From UBA1426 sp050953365 (GTDB lineage Bacteria > Bacillota > Clostridia > Peptostreptococcales > Anaerovoracaceae), in the NCBI GenBank assembly GCA_050953365.1, contig JBMNMN010000011.1, positions 1 to 64,000 of the forward strand: a stretch of 64,000 bases of DNA. The letters run 5' to 3'. Every line of letters starts with the position of its first letter. The stretch's first letter is position 1. The notes below the pieces were generated by a model. It ran no database searches, was not told the origin of the DNA, and saw nothing but the letters and a program-made list of their open reading frames with translations. Below are positions 17,844 to 26,219 of this stretch, piece by piece. A program made the position numbers and the translations under genes.

Positions 17844-18351
17844 ACCTTTCCGCAGCAAATATAATAAAAGGAATAATTATAAGTTGAATAAGGATTCCGG
17901 GGATTGCATTAATAAAAGCTCCGGCGGTAAATATTTCCCAGGAAAATGCGGTGCCGTTTATGCCAAACAGTATATAGGATACAACTCCCCATATCAATCT
18001 CCCGCAGAGCATGGCCGCGATCAGCGCAATATACGCGGAGATTTTTCTGCGCGGAAGTAAGCTGTACAGAATCCCTGCAATAAACCCATAAGCGGCAAGT
18101 TCAAAAGACATGGATACGGCCATGGGAAACATGATTGGCATGCCGAACAAAAGGCTTCTCAGTAATGGGGTTATGAATCCCACCAGCAGACCATAATGGG
18201 CGCCGCAAAGAAAACCGCAGAGTAACACGGGAATATGCATGGGAAGCAATCTGCTGCCAAACTCGGGCACCTGTGCGGTGAGAAAGGGGAGAAGCAAACC
18301 GAGAGCCAGGAACAGTCCGCCAAGTACCAGATTTCTTGTTGAAGTTTTCAT
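17815..18351 (-). CDS. ECF transporter substrate-binding (S) component-like membrane protein
   Basis: A 178-aa integral membrane protein with about six hydrophobic segments. The segment RLLPMHIPVLLCGFLCGAHY, followed by GLLVGFITPLLRSLLFGMP, is typical of S components of energy-coupling-factor vitamin transporters, which work with a shared ATPase/EcfT module not seen here. The substrate cannot be read from sequence. AAGGAG lies 10 bases before ATG 18351. The overlapping kinase gene suggests uptake followed by phosphorylation. Confidence 0.72.
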   Translation of the reverse strand: MKTSTRNLVLGGLFLALGLLLPFLTAQVPEFGSRLLPMHIPVLLCGFLCGAHYGLLVGFITPLLRSLLFGMPIMFPMAVSMSFELAAYGFIAGILYSLLPRRKISAYIALIAAMLCGRLIWGVVSYILFGINGTAFSWEIFTAGAFINAIPGILIQLIIIPFIIFAAERYETKEYEVY

Positions 18352-18402
18352 GATGTCATATCTCCTTCCTAATGAAATAATAATACCACGTAAGTATCGC
18401 AT

Positions 18403-18519
18403 TTCATAGGAAGCAAATACATCCGTGGTATTCTTGACATGCTAATAGATTTACACCGGTGAAAACCGATGGTCCTTCAGGCTTTCGCCGGCCTTCAACA
18501 TATATGGCAATAAATAGGC
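18403..18519 (-). promoter_or_regulatory. Candidate structured leader of the ECF S-component gene
   Basis: On the minus strand this gap holds a GGC-GAAA-GCC tetraloop hairpin, a 7-bp hairpin CATCGGT-TTTC-ACCGGTG, and a long-range stem AATACCACG with CGTGGTATT enclosing about 33 bases with further pairing potential. Vitamin transporters are often riboswitch-controlled. I could not match it to TPP, FMN, preQ1, THF, cobalamin or purine consensus patterns. Confidence 0.4.
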
Positions 18520-19140
18520 TTATGATTCTTCCTGTACGGCAGCTGCCTCTCCTTCGGCTTCTTCATCTGCTGCCTTCTGGTGGATTTTTGCCTCACTGAT
18601 TGAGACCACCAGTTGGGTTTCTTCCAAGTCGGGCGTAATACCTCCGGGGAATTTGATGTCCTTGACGAAGATCGTATCGCCCGCATCCAAGTCTTTAACA
18701 TCTATTTCAATGAAATTAGGAATATCCTGCGGCAAGCCCTTTACGGGAATCATGTCCCGCTGCAGCTGCAGCAAAAGTCTTCTTTGTTCATAAAGCTCGT
18801 CCCCGAGAATTTTTACAGGAACATTGGCTTTTGTTTCTTCGGAAAGTGAAATTTTGTGAAAATCCACATGCATAAACTCACGGTTCACATGGGTGAGCTG
18901 GATGTCTTTAATCATCACATTATAATTCTTGCTTCCGTCGAGCACGAGTTTAAATACGGCAGCCCTCCCATGCTCTGCAATATTTTTACGAAGCTCATCT
19001 TTTCTTATCTTGACGGCGATCGATTCCATATCCTTTCCGAAAATATTGCCTGGAACATAACCTGCTTTACGCAGTCGCCTGTTCGCTTGACTGCTAGTAT
19101 CTGTCCGGGTTTCAACGATTAAAGTTCCCGTGTTGCTCAT
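18520..19140 (-). CDS. rplY: 50S ribosomal protein L25, long (CTC/TL5) form
   Basis: Binds 5S rRNA in the large subunit; the long form is a general-stress protein in Bacillus. N-terminal domain residues 1-95 contain RLRKAGYVPGNIFGKD; the C-terminal TL5 domain contains DELYEQRRLLLQLQRDMIPVKGLPQDIPNFIEIDVKDLDAGDTI (given in parts: QRDMIPVKGLPQDIP, IEIDVKDLDAGDTI), ending in an Ala/Glu-rich tail. Its 206 aa match the family. AGGAGG precedes the ATG. A good promoter lies upstream at 19211-19239. Confidence 0.95.
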   Translation of the reverse strand: MSNTGTLIVETRTDTSSQANRRLRKAGYVPGNIFGKDMESIAVKIRKDELRKNIAEHGRAAVFKLVLDGSKNYNVMIKDIQLTHVNREFMHVDFHKISLSEETKANVPVKILGDELYEQRRLLLQLQRDMIPVKGLPQDIPNFIEIDVKDLDAGDTIFVKDIKFPGGITPDLEETQLVVSISEAKIHQKAADEEAEGEAAAVQEES

Positions 19141-19210
19141 ACTACCAACCTCCTTTGTACGTCGCCTGCTTATCTGTCAGCAGCATTTCCTTATATCTAA
19201 TTATATATAC

Positions 19211-19239
19211 ATTTTAACAGAAAAAAGTATATAACACAA
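19211..19239 (-). promoter_or_regulatory. Sigma-A promoter of rplY
   Basis: On the minus strand TTGTGT (-35, 19239-19234) and TAAAAT (-10, 19216-19211) are separated by 17 bases. A run of eight G on the plus strand (19246-19253) lies just upstream. Confidence 0.6.
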
Positions 19240-19264
19240 GGCAAAGGGGGGGGAAGGGGCGGGA

Positions 19265-19303
19265 AGGATAAAATAAAACACGCACGAGACTTAAGCTCGT
19301 GCG
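19265..19303 (-). terminator. Terminator of the aminotransferase operon
   Basis: CGCACGAG (19281-19288) pairs with CTCGTGCG (19296-19303). Read on the minus strand the stem is followed by TGTTTTATTTTA. It lies 27 bases past the aminotransferase stop. Confidence 0.85.
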
Positions 19304-19329
19304 CGTTTCGAAGTGCCGTCACAGCAAAG

Positions 19330-20655
19330 TTATTTTATCATGTTGTCAACGGAATCCATTACCTTATCCAGCATCTGCAGCGCTTCCTTCATCTCCTGCT
19401 CGGTGATGATAAGCGGCGGAGAAACGTGAATCATATTCTCATGAGAATAAGTATAGAAGCCCTCCGCTTTCAGCATGCCCAGAATCTTGGCCATGATTCC
19501 TTCAGGATCCTTGCCAAAGGGTACGATGGGTTCTCTGGTGTTCTTATCTTTTACGAACTCCACGATGGAGAACAGTCCGATATAACGAACATCTCCAACG
19601 CAGGGGTGCTTGGCCTTCAGAGCCTCGAGGCCTTCGCCAAGAATCTTGCCGACCTTCAGTACGTTTTCGAAGACCTTGTCCTCTTTGTAAGCGTCGATGG
19701 CAGCGATGGCAACTGCGCAGCCCATGGGATGGGCGCTGTAGGTCAGACCGCAGAACATCTTGTTGTCATCAAAGTAATCAGCAATCTTCTTGGAAGCAAT
19801 TACGCCGCCGAGGGGAACGTAACCGCAGGTAACGCCTTTCGCAAAGGTTACCAGGTCAGGTTTTACATCCCAATTCTGGAATGCGAACCATTTACCGGTT
19901 CTTCCGAAACCTGCCATGACTTCATCACAGACCATGCAGATATCATATTTGTCGCAGAGAGCTCTTACGCCTTCCAGGTAGCCTTTGGGAGGAATGAGAA
20001 CACCGTTGGAACCTACAACGGTCTCCATGAAAATAGCAGCGATCTGGTGAGGACCTTCATACAGAATCTGATTCTCTAAAAGCTCCAGATAGAATTCGGT
20101 CACATCTTCTTCTTTCTCAAATTTACATGCCTTGGGAGCTCTGTAGGGATAGGGCCCGTCAAACTTGATAAATCCGGGAATACCGGGCTCGTTGATGAAT
20201 CTTCTCGGCTCGCCGGTCAAGTTAGCTGAACCATAGGTAGCGCCGTGATAGGAACGATACATGGAGAAAATCTTCCATTTTCCGGTGTAAGCTTTCGCCA
20301 TTTTGATGGCGTTTTCGTTGGCTTCCGCGCCTGCATTGGTGAAGAATACCTTTGCTCCTTCAAGGCCGGATACTTCTACGATCTTCCGAGCGGCTTCCGT
20401 ACGCACATCGCAGGAGAAGGAGGGAGCAAGGAACGCCATCTTGTCTGCCTGATCCTTGATTGCCTGGATCAGCTTCTTGTTACCATGACCCAAGTTCATG
20501 TTAACCAATTGAGCGGACATGTCATAATATTTTTTGCCGTCCTCATCCCAGAAGTAAATGCCTTCTGTTTTCACGATGTTAATCGGATTGATTTTGCTTT
20601 GGGCTGACCAGGAATACAGGTTATATTTCTTGCCCATTTCAACTACGTTTGACAT
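19330..20655 (-). CDS. Class III aminotransferase, possibly taurine:pyruvate type
   Basis: PLP-dependent enzyme that moves an omega-amino group to a keto acid. The 441-aa protein shows the class III core: FFTNAGAEANENAIKMAK, YHGATYGSANLTG, CDEVMAGFGRTGKWFAF and the PLP-lysine region VTFAKGVTCGYVPLGG. The N-terminus YSWSAQSKINPINI and its pairing with a CoA-acylating aldehyde dehydrogenase fit taurine:pyruvate aminotransferase (Tpa), but beta-alanine or another omega-amino acid is also possible. AGGAGG precedes the ATG. It is the second gene of a probable sigma-54 operon. Confidence 0.75.
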   Translation of the reverse strand: MSNVVEMGKKYNLYSWSAQSKINPINIVKTEGIYFWDEDGKKYYDMSAQLVNMNLGHGNKKLIQAIKDQADKMAFLAPSFSCDVRTEAARKIVEVSGLEGAKVFFTNAGAEANENAIKMAKAYTGKWKIFSMYRSYHGATYGSANLTGEPRRFINEPGIPGFIKFDGPYPYRAPKACKFEKEEDVTEFYLELLENQILYEGPHQIAAIFMETVVGSNGVLIPPKGYLEGVRALCDKYDICMVCDEVMAGFGRTGKWFAFQNWDVKPDLVTFAKGVTCGYVPLGGVIASKKIADYFDDNKMFCGLTYSAHPMGCAVAIAAIDAYKEDKVFENVLKVGKILGEGLEALKAKHPCVGDVRYIGLFSIVEFVKDKNTREPIVPFGKDPEGIMAKILGMLKAEGFYTYSHENMIHVSPPLIITEQEMKEALQMLDKVMDSVDNMIK

Positions 20656-20708
20656 CTTGTTTCCTCCTCATTCTTTAATTATTCAGGAATAACGGATCAG
20701 ACTAATAA

Positions 20709-22118
20709 TTAGTAGGTTTTTCCGTCAAACAGCTCTTCGTCTGTGGGCTGTGTGGACGGAATCGGGGTGGCGAGGTAGGTGAAGTTCAACAGATCTTTCC
20801 AGTTTGCGTTGTGGGAGATGCTGTTGCCGCCCCAGGTACCACAACCCAATGTCATGGACATGGGATAACCGCAGGTCCAAGCTCCGCTGTTTACCAGAGA
20901 TTGTGCCTGGTTTACAACAACCTTGGTAACCTTGATTCTCTGGGCCATGATATGGGGTTTTTCCATGTCTGATGTGTGGATTCCGCAGCTGTGTCCGAGT
21001 CCCATGTAGTTCAGGATGTTTTCCATCTGCTGCAAAGCATCTTCGAAGTCCTTTGCCTTTCTCAGTTCGGCAACGGGGGAGAGTTTCTCGCCGGTGAGCG
21101 GGAATTCGTTTCCGTAACCGCCGTTTTCTTCCACCATGATGATCTTTGTATCTTCAGGAACTTCGATTCCGGCCAGCTTGGCAATTTCTACAGCGGGTCT
21201 GGCTACGATGTGGCGGTTGAGCACATGATCATTCGGTGTGTTGGGCCACAATGTCTTAACGATTTTTTCTTTTTCCTCAGAACCGTCTTTAATCGTATAA
21301 CCGCCCTTCTTTGCCATGGCTTCTACAAATGCGTCATAGCAGCTCTCGAAGACGATGATGTTGTTTTCCGTTGAGCAGCTTGTGGCGTTATCGAAGGATT
21401 TAGAAGCGATGATGAGATCGGCAACCTTGTCGAGATCTGTGGTGCCATCAACGATGGTAACAACGTTTCCGGTTCCTACGCCGATGGTGGGGGTTCCGGA
21501 GCTATATGCGGCACGGACCATGGGTGTTCCGCCGGTTGCAAGAACGAAGTCAACTTGCTTCATCAGTTCAGCGGATGTTTCAATGCTTACGTATTCCGGC
21601 TCGATGGGAATAACGAGATCTTCGGGAGCACCGTAGTCCTTCAAAGTTTCACGAATCTTTTGGGCAACAAACATATTGGTCTTTGCTGCTTTCGGATGGG
21701 GTGCAAGGATGATGGCGTTTCTGCCCTTGATAGCGGAAATGGATTTGAAAATCGGAGTAGCTTCGCCGTTTGTAACAGGCATGATGGCTCCGATAACGCC
21801 CATGGGTCTGGCATAAACCTTTACGCCGGTTTCCTTGTTCTCTTCGACGAGTCCGACGGATTTCTTGCCTTTCATGTCGCGATATCCGCCCTTAACTTTC
21901 GTGTAGATCTTTGCTACCTTGTGCTCGACGATACCCATACCGGATTCGGCGGCCAGCATTTCTGCAGCCTGCTGTGCCCATTCGGGGCGGGTAGTTCTAT
22001 AGGCGATGGCTGCACAGAGTTCATCAACTCTTTCCTGTGTGTAGCCGTCTGCAATTGCCTGTGCGGCCTTTGCCCTTGCTACGAGCTCACTAACGTACTT
22101 TGCATAATCAATCGACAT
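20709..22118 (-). CDS. CoA-acylating aldehyde dehydrogenase, sulfoacetaldehyde dehydrogenase-like
   Basis: Oxidises an aldehyde to an acyl-CoA with NAD(P). The catalytic cysteine lies in FDNATSCSTENNII; the fold is the short acylating class without the extra N-terminal domains of AdhE. The N-terminus, with PMGVIGAIMPVTNGEATP and IILAPHPKAAKTN, and the ending NWKDLLNFTYLATPIP resemble SauS (sulfoacetaldehyde to sulfoacetyl-CoA). With the aminotransferase it could convert taurine to sulfoacetyl-CoA; this is inference. No CoA transferase or phosphotransacylase is next to it. AGGAGG precedes the ATG. Confidence 0.72.
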   Translation of the reverse strand: MSIDYAKYVSELVARAKAAQAIADGYTQERVDELCAAIAYRTTRPEWAQQAAEMLAAESGMGIVEHKVAKIYTKVKGGYRDMKGKKSVGLVEENKETGVKVYARPMGVIGAIMPVTNGEATPIFKSISAIKGRNAIILAPHPKAAKTNMFVAQKIRETLKDYGAPEDLVIPIEPEYVSIETSAELMKQVDFVLATGGTPMVRAAYSSGTPTIGVGTGNVVTIVDGTTDLDKVADLIIASKSFDNATSCSTENNIIVFESCYDAFVEAMAKKGGYTIKDGSEEKEKIVKTLWPNTPNDHVLNRHIVARPAVEIAKLAGIEVPEDTKIIMVEENGGYGNEFPLTGEKLSPVAELRKAKDFEDALQQMENILNYMGLGHSCGIHTSDMEKPHIMAQRIKVTKVVVNQAQSLVNSGAWTCGYPMSMTLGCGTWGGNSISHNANWKDLLNFTYLATPIPSTQPTDEELFDGKTY

Positions 22119-22158
22119 TGCTTCTTCCTCCTTAGAATTTTCTACCTATAGTGGTTTT

Positions 22159-22191
22159 AGGACAAGAGAAGACCCCTTGTCCGACGGACAA
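22159..22191 (-). promoter_or_regulatory. Competing hairpins in the aldehyde dehydrogenase leader
   Basis: On the minus strand TTGTCC, GGACAA and TTGTCC occur in series. The middle element can pair with either neighbour: as TTGTCCG-T-CGGACAA (22191-22177) or as GGACAAG with CTTGTCC further down. The two folds exclude each other. The segment lies between the sigma-54 promoter and the start codon. Confidence 0.4.
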
Positions 22192-22212
22192 CCTACTACC
22201 AATAATATTAAC

Positions 22213-22227
22213 GCAAAAACCATACCA
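22213..22227 (-). promoter_or_regulatory. Sigma-54 (-24/-12) promoter
   Basis: Minus-strand TGGTATGGTTTTTGC has GG and GC with exactly 10 bases between, the sigma-54 hallmark. It lies about 95 bases upstream of the aldehyde dehydrogenase gene and is flanked by a divergent sigma-54 activator gene. Confidence 0.75.
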
Positions 22228-22312
22228 TAAACAACATAATATTTTATTAAAGTTTATTAAAGCGAAAATGGCGGCCCGTAGCAGGGACAAGCCTTTATTT
22301 GCAATGAATCCG

Positions 22313-22343
22313 GCCTTCGCAAGGTTTCGCTTTCGGCGAAGGC
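22313..22343. repeat. Inverted repeat GCCTTCGC/GCGAAGGC
   Basis: GCCTTCGC (22313-22320) and GCGAAGGC (22336-22343) form a perfect 8-bp stem with a 15-base loop. It lacks a T run, so it is not an obvious terminator. It sits between the sigma-54 promoter and the candidate activator sites; it might help loop or insulate. Confidence 0.4.
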
Positions 22344-22455
22344 GCTAAACGTGCCCTTGATTTCCTGAGAAACTGGTGATACAATTATGAATCGACAGAA
22401 GTTTGTTAATTTTTTACTTTGTAAAGTCTCTTGAAAAATGCCTAACTGGTTAGAT

Positions 22456-22496
22456 GATTCGATATTGAATCAAAATGATTCAATAATTAATCAATA
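22456..22496. promoter_or_regulatory. Candidate upstream activator sites
   Basis: TTGAATCAAAATGATTCAA (22465-22483) is a perfect inverted repeat with 7-base arms. It overlaps a second inverted repeat, GATTC-N6-GAATC (22456-22471), and a third half-site, TTAATCAA, follows. The cluster lies about 240 bases upstream of the sigma-54 promoter, a normal position for enhancer sites of a bacterial enhancer-binding protein. Confidence 0.55.
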
Positions 22497-22598
22497 TATA
22501 ATGCTCTGAGCCGCCCTGATTCCTCTGTTTGGCGGCAGCGATAACGATCTTTTCTACATTTACTATTATAGTCCTTATAGGACAGAAAGGCAATGGAT

Positions 22599-23978
22599 AT
22601 GGACAACGAATTGGATGCAAGAAAATATGGATTGGACATAAATGACATGCTGCCCATCTTGAACAGCATCGGTCAGGCTATCTTTATCGATGATGCAGAG
22701 GGGTACGCCCTGTGGATTAATAAAGCCTGTGAGGAAATATACCGAATTAATAAAGAAGATGTTATAGGCAAACATTGCACTTATCTGGAACATATGGGGA
22801 TCTTTGCGCCCTCCGTTGCCCGGCGGGTGTTGGAAGAAAAAAGGGAAGTTACCATCCTACATAAAAACAAGGACGGAAAGCAGCTGTTAAGCACGGGGAT
22901 GCCTATTTGGAATGAGAAGGGCGAACTCTCAAAAATCGTATCCACCTCCCATGATGTAACAGAACTGATGGAACTGCAGAACAAGTTGGAGAGCATACAG
23001 AGCGCCTTACAGGACATGTGGACCGGAGAAGTGCATAAATATGAAGGGATAATCGCCAACAGCCCTTCCATGCTCGGCGTGATCCAGATGGCAGAACGGC
23101 TGGCTTCGCTGGATACTACGGTTCTGATTACCGGCGAATCCGGATCAGGAAAGGGTGTTATCGCCAAACTTATCCACGAGATAGGAGATCGAAGGGATCA
23201 ACCCTTTATTCAGATTAACTGCGGCGCTATCCCTGCAAATCTTCTCGAAACTGAGCTGTTCGGCTATGAGAGAGGCGCCTTTACGGGTTCCCGAAAGGAA
23301 GGAAAGAAAGGCCTTTTTGAAGCGGCGAGAAACGGAACGGTGTTCTTGGACGAAATATCCGAGCTTCCTTTAAACCTGCAGGTAAAGATCCTTCAGGTTA
23401 TCCAGGAAAAAGCCGTTCAAAGGGTCGGAGGTTTGGAAAGCATTCCGGTGGATGTGAGAATCATATCGGCTACCAATCGGAATCTGGAAGAGATGGTCAA
23501 AGAGGGCCGTTTCAGGGAGGATCTATTCTACAGACTCAATGTGGTGCCCATCGCAATTCCGGCGCTTCGCGACCGGCCGGAAGACATCGTCCCCATGATT
23601 CGAGCCTTTCTGCATAAAAACAACGAGAAATTCAATGAGCATAAGACCATGAACACGGCGGCCATGTCCATTTTGTTGAAATATAGGTGGCCCGGAAATG
23701 TAAGGGAGCTGGAAAATATCATCGAGCGGCTGGTCATCACTACCAAAGAAAGTATTATAGGTCCGGAGAACCTGCCCAGCTATATTTTTGAAAATGCAAG
23801 GAGCCCGGGAGAAATCAGCATCTCTCAATGCACAAGCCTGCAGGATACTCTGGATGCCGTGGAGAAACAAATCCTTTCCGACGCCCTGGCCGAATACAAG
23901 ACAACCCGAGAAATTGCCAGGGCCCTTGGCATCAGCCAGCCAACCGTGGTAAGGAAGTTGGCAAAGCACGGGTTATAG
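22599..23978 (+). CDS. Sigma-54-dependent transcriptional activator (PAS-AAA-Fis)
   Basis: Enhancer-binding protein that opens sigma-54 promoters using ATP. The N-terminal PAS domain (about 15-130) senses an unknown signal. The AAA+ domain (about 155-385) has Walker A GESGSGKG, the sigma-54 contact loop GAFTGS and Walker B TVFLDEISELP. The C-terminal Fis-type HTH contains TTREIARALGISQPTVVRKL. It is divergent from the aminotransferase/dehydrogenase operon, which has a matching promoter. AGAAAGG ends at 22590, so ATG 22599 (459 aa) has better spacing than ATG 22593. Confidence 0.93.
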   Translation: MDNELDARKYGLDINDMLPILNSIGQAIFIDDAEGYALWINKACEEIYRINKEDVIGKHCTYLEHMGIFAPSVARRVLEEKREVTILHKNKDGKQLLSTGMPIWNEKGELSKIVSTSHDVTELMELQNKLESIQSALQDMWTGEVHKYEGIIANSPSMLGVIQMAERLASLDTTVLITGESGSGKGVIAKLIHEIGDRRDQPFIQINCGAIPANLLETELFGYERGAFTGSRKEGKKGLFEAARNGTVFLDEISELPLNLQVKILQVIQEKAVQRVGGLESIPVDVRIISATNRNLEEMVKEGRFREDLFYRLNVVPIAIPALRDRPEDIVPMIRAFLHKNNEKFNEHKTMNTAAMSILLKYRWPGNVRELENIIERLVITTKESIIGPENLPSYIFENARSPGEISISQCTSLQDTLDAVEKQILSDALAEYKTTREIARALGISQPTVVRKLAKHGL

Positions 23979-24061
23979 ACAACTTATAATAATTTTTTGG
24001 TTTTGTATCTGAAGAAATATGTTGAAAAATTATAAAAAATAAAAAAGATTGTCTAAGCGGC

Positions 24062-24090
24062 TTGAATTGCTTGCTATTGGATGGTAAAAT
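24062..24090 (+). promoter_or_regulatory. Sigma-A promoter of the SLH protein gene
   Basis: TTGAAT (24062-24067) and TAAAAT (24085-24090) with a 17-base spacer. It implies a 5' leader of about 160 bases before the SLH gene. Confidence 0.55.
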
Positions 24091-24258
24091 ATAATAACTT
24101 TATTGCGTCGAAGAGCGCTGAGGTTTGTGACAAGAATGACGTCGCATGGACGAACAAGTTGAACATCAAAAACGAAATGAATAATCATCAATAATTGTAC
24201 TAACCGGCCTGAGTTCCTTGGAGAAACAGTCGGAGAACGAAGAAAGGGGTCAACAACT

Positions 24259-26082
24259 ATGGGAAAGAAGCTATTATCTATTGTTTTAAGTCTCACTTTG
24301 GTGTTGGGATCCATGGGCATGGCCTTCGGCGAAACAGGAGAAGATCCTATTTTTGCGGACATGCCGGACAACTGGTCCACCGCTGCGCTGAATAAAGCAG
24401 TAGAGAACCAACTGCTGAAAGGTTATGAAGAAGGCGGCAAGATGCTGATTAAAGCAGACAATCCGTTGACACGGGCCGAGATGGCAGCTGTGGTAAACAG
24501 AGCCTTTGCATCTTCTGCGGAAGCGGACATCAGCAAGGTGACCGACGTCGCCGCCACTGCTTGGTATGCCAAGGATATGGCAAAAGCCGTAAAGATGGGC
24601 ACCTTTGCTTATGACACAAAAATGCGTCCCAATGACAAGATAACAAGGGAGGAAGCCTTTGCCGTGTTGGCCAGAGCCTTTAAGCTGGCAGGTTCCGATG
24701 CGGAATACAAAGCGCTGAACAAATTCTCAGATAAAGCAGATATTGCAGCCTGGGCATTGAAAGATCTGGATGGTATGGCCGCAGCCGGTTATATTCAGGG
24801 CTTCGACGGCAAGCTGAACCCCAAAGCCAACATCACCAGAGCAGAGTTCGCGGTCGTGATGGATAATTTGGTGAAGCAGTACATCGATAAGGCCGGAACC
24901 GTGACAGAAGTAGTTGCCTCCGGTAATGTGGTAATTCGCGTTCCCGGTGTGACGCTCCAGAACGTGACGATAAAAGGTGATCTTGTTATCGCTGACGGCG
25001 TGGGCGAAGGAGACGTAACCCTCGATAGCGTCAAGGTTGAGGGCAGAACCGTAATCCGCGGCGGCGGCGAAAACTCCATTATCATTAAAGGGAATTCCGA
25101 TCTTGGCAGAGTAATCGTTTCCAAGGTCGACGGCAAAGTGCGCATAGCCGTCGAAGGCAATGCTGAACGTTGAAATCATATATGTAGATGACGGCTCCGA
25201 CGACGTTATCGTTGAAGGAACCATCGGTACCCTTGAAGTTGCAGGAGACGGTATTACCGTTACCGCAGTGGGAGCAACCCTGACCAAGCGGTGTTATCAG
25301 CGGTGACAACTCCCGCATCGTATTGGGATGCCGGATCCACACTTAAAGAAGGCGCGATCAATGGAAACGCCTCCGTCATTACTGTAAATGCAGGAGCTAC
25401 GGTTGATAAAATCACAGTCAGCGCTGCCGGCGCCAAAGTAGAAGGAACCGGTACCGTTAAAACCGTAGTACTCACAAGCGATGCGAAAGATGTTGTCGTC
25501 ACAACTCCGGGAACAAAGATTGAAGAAGAGCAAGGTGAAGCTCCGGGAACCGGCGGTGGTGGCGGTGGCGGAAGTAATGTGCCGACGCCTTCGATGAGCA
25601 TTGCGGGAATATATATTGATGGTGAAAAAAGAGATGATATTTACAATGCTAGTGAAAACTTATACACAATACCAGATGATGCAGAAAAAAATAATACTGG
25701 CATCGATGTTACAATTGGAAATACGACCAACGTATCATACAGCGTAAGTATCGACATAAAAAAAGGTTCCAATAGCGTTGCGCATGCAGAAGCATCTGGC
25801 ATACAGGGAGTTTATATCGCGGCTTTGAGTGATTATGGCGCGGTAACATTTGATGATATTGGAAGAATGTTTGACAGGTTAGGCACAACACGATCCGGGT
25901 GGTATAAGGATGGGAATGGAGCAACTATTACTCTTGAAACCGATGAAGCAGCATTTACGGAAGCGATAGATACGTTATTTGATCGCATGGGACCGTCGGA
26001 TGTTTATACAGTAACGGTAAGATTAACTCCGGCAGGTGGAAGTGCAGGAGAATTATCATTTAACGTGACCAGAGCTTACTAG
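24259..26082 (+). CDS. SLH-domain cell-surface protein, interrupted by two compensating frameshifts
   Basis: Secreted S-layer-type protein. A signal peptide (about 1-25, ending AFG) is followed by three SLH domains (about 30-210; FADMPDNWSTAALNKAV, AWYAKDMAKAVKMG, IAAWALKDLDGMAAAGYIQG) that bind cell-wall polymer. A valine/glycine-rich repeat region with ITVNAGATVDKI then looks beta-helical, followed by a Gly7 linker and a C-terminal domain. The frame meets TGA at 25171-25173; frame +2 is open from about 25172 to 25285 with the same repeat style (EIIYVDDGSDDVIVEG), then the original frame resumes before GTG 25291. One extra base near 25166 and one missing base near 25281 would explain this. 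Repaired length is about 607 aa. Confidence 0.8.
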
Positions 26083-26134
26083 TTCCTATCTCAGAAAGTT
26101 GCGTCAATCGATATGTAATTACGTAATAATAAAA

Positions 26135-26160
26135 TAGGGTAGGCAATTCTGCCTACCCTA
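26135..26160 (+). terminator. Strong hairpin after the SLH gene
   Basis: TAGGGTAGGCA (26135-26145) and TGCCTACCCTA (26150-26160) form an 11-bp stem with a 4-base loop, 53 bases past the stop codon. The T run is missing, so termination may be weak. Confidence 0.6.
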
Positions 26161-26219
26161 TAAACTGAAAGAACGTTTTTATAATAGAACTTTTGCATTG
26201 ACAAGGTGAGCAGTATAGC

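Noticed and set aside
18403..18519. Assignment to TPP, FMN, purine or preQ1 riboswitches
   Set aside because: None of the conserved core sequences of those classes could be found; only generic stems are present.
19246..19260. G-quadruplex control element upstream of rplY
   Set aside because: The run of eight G followed by GGGG and GGG is notable, but there is no independent sign of function and it lies outside the promoter core.
25160..25290. Programmed frameshifting in the SLH gene
   Set aside because: No slippery heptamer or stimulatory structure is apparent, and two opposite shifts would be required.
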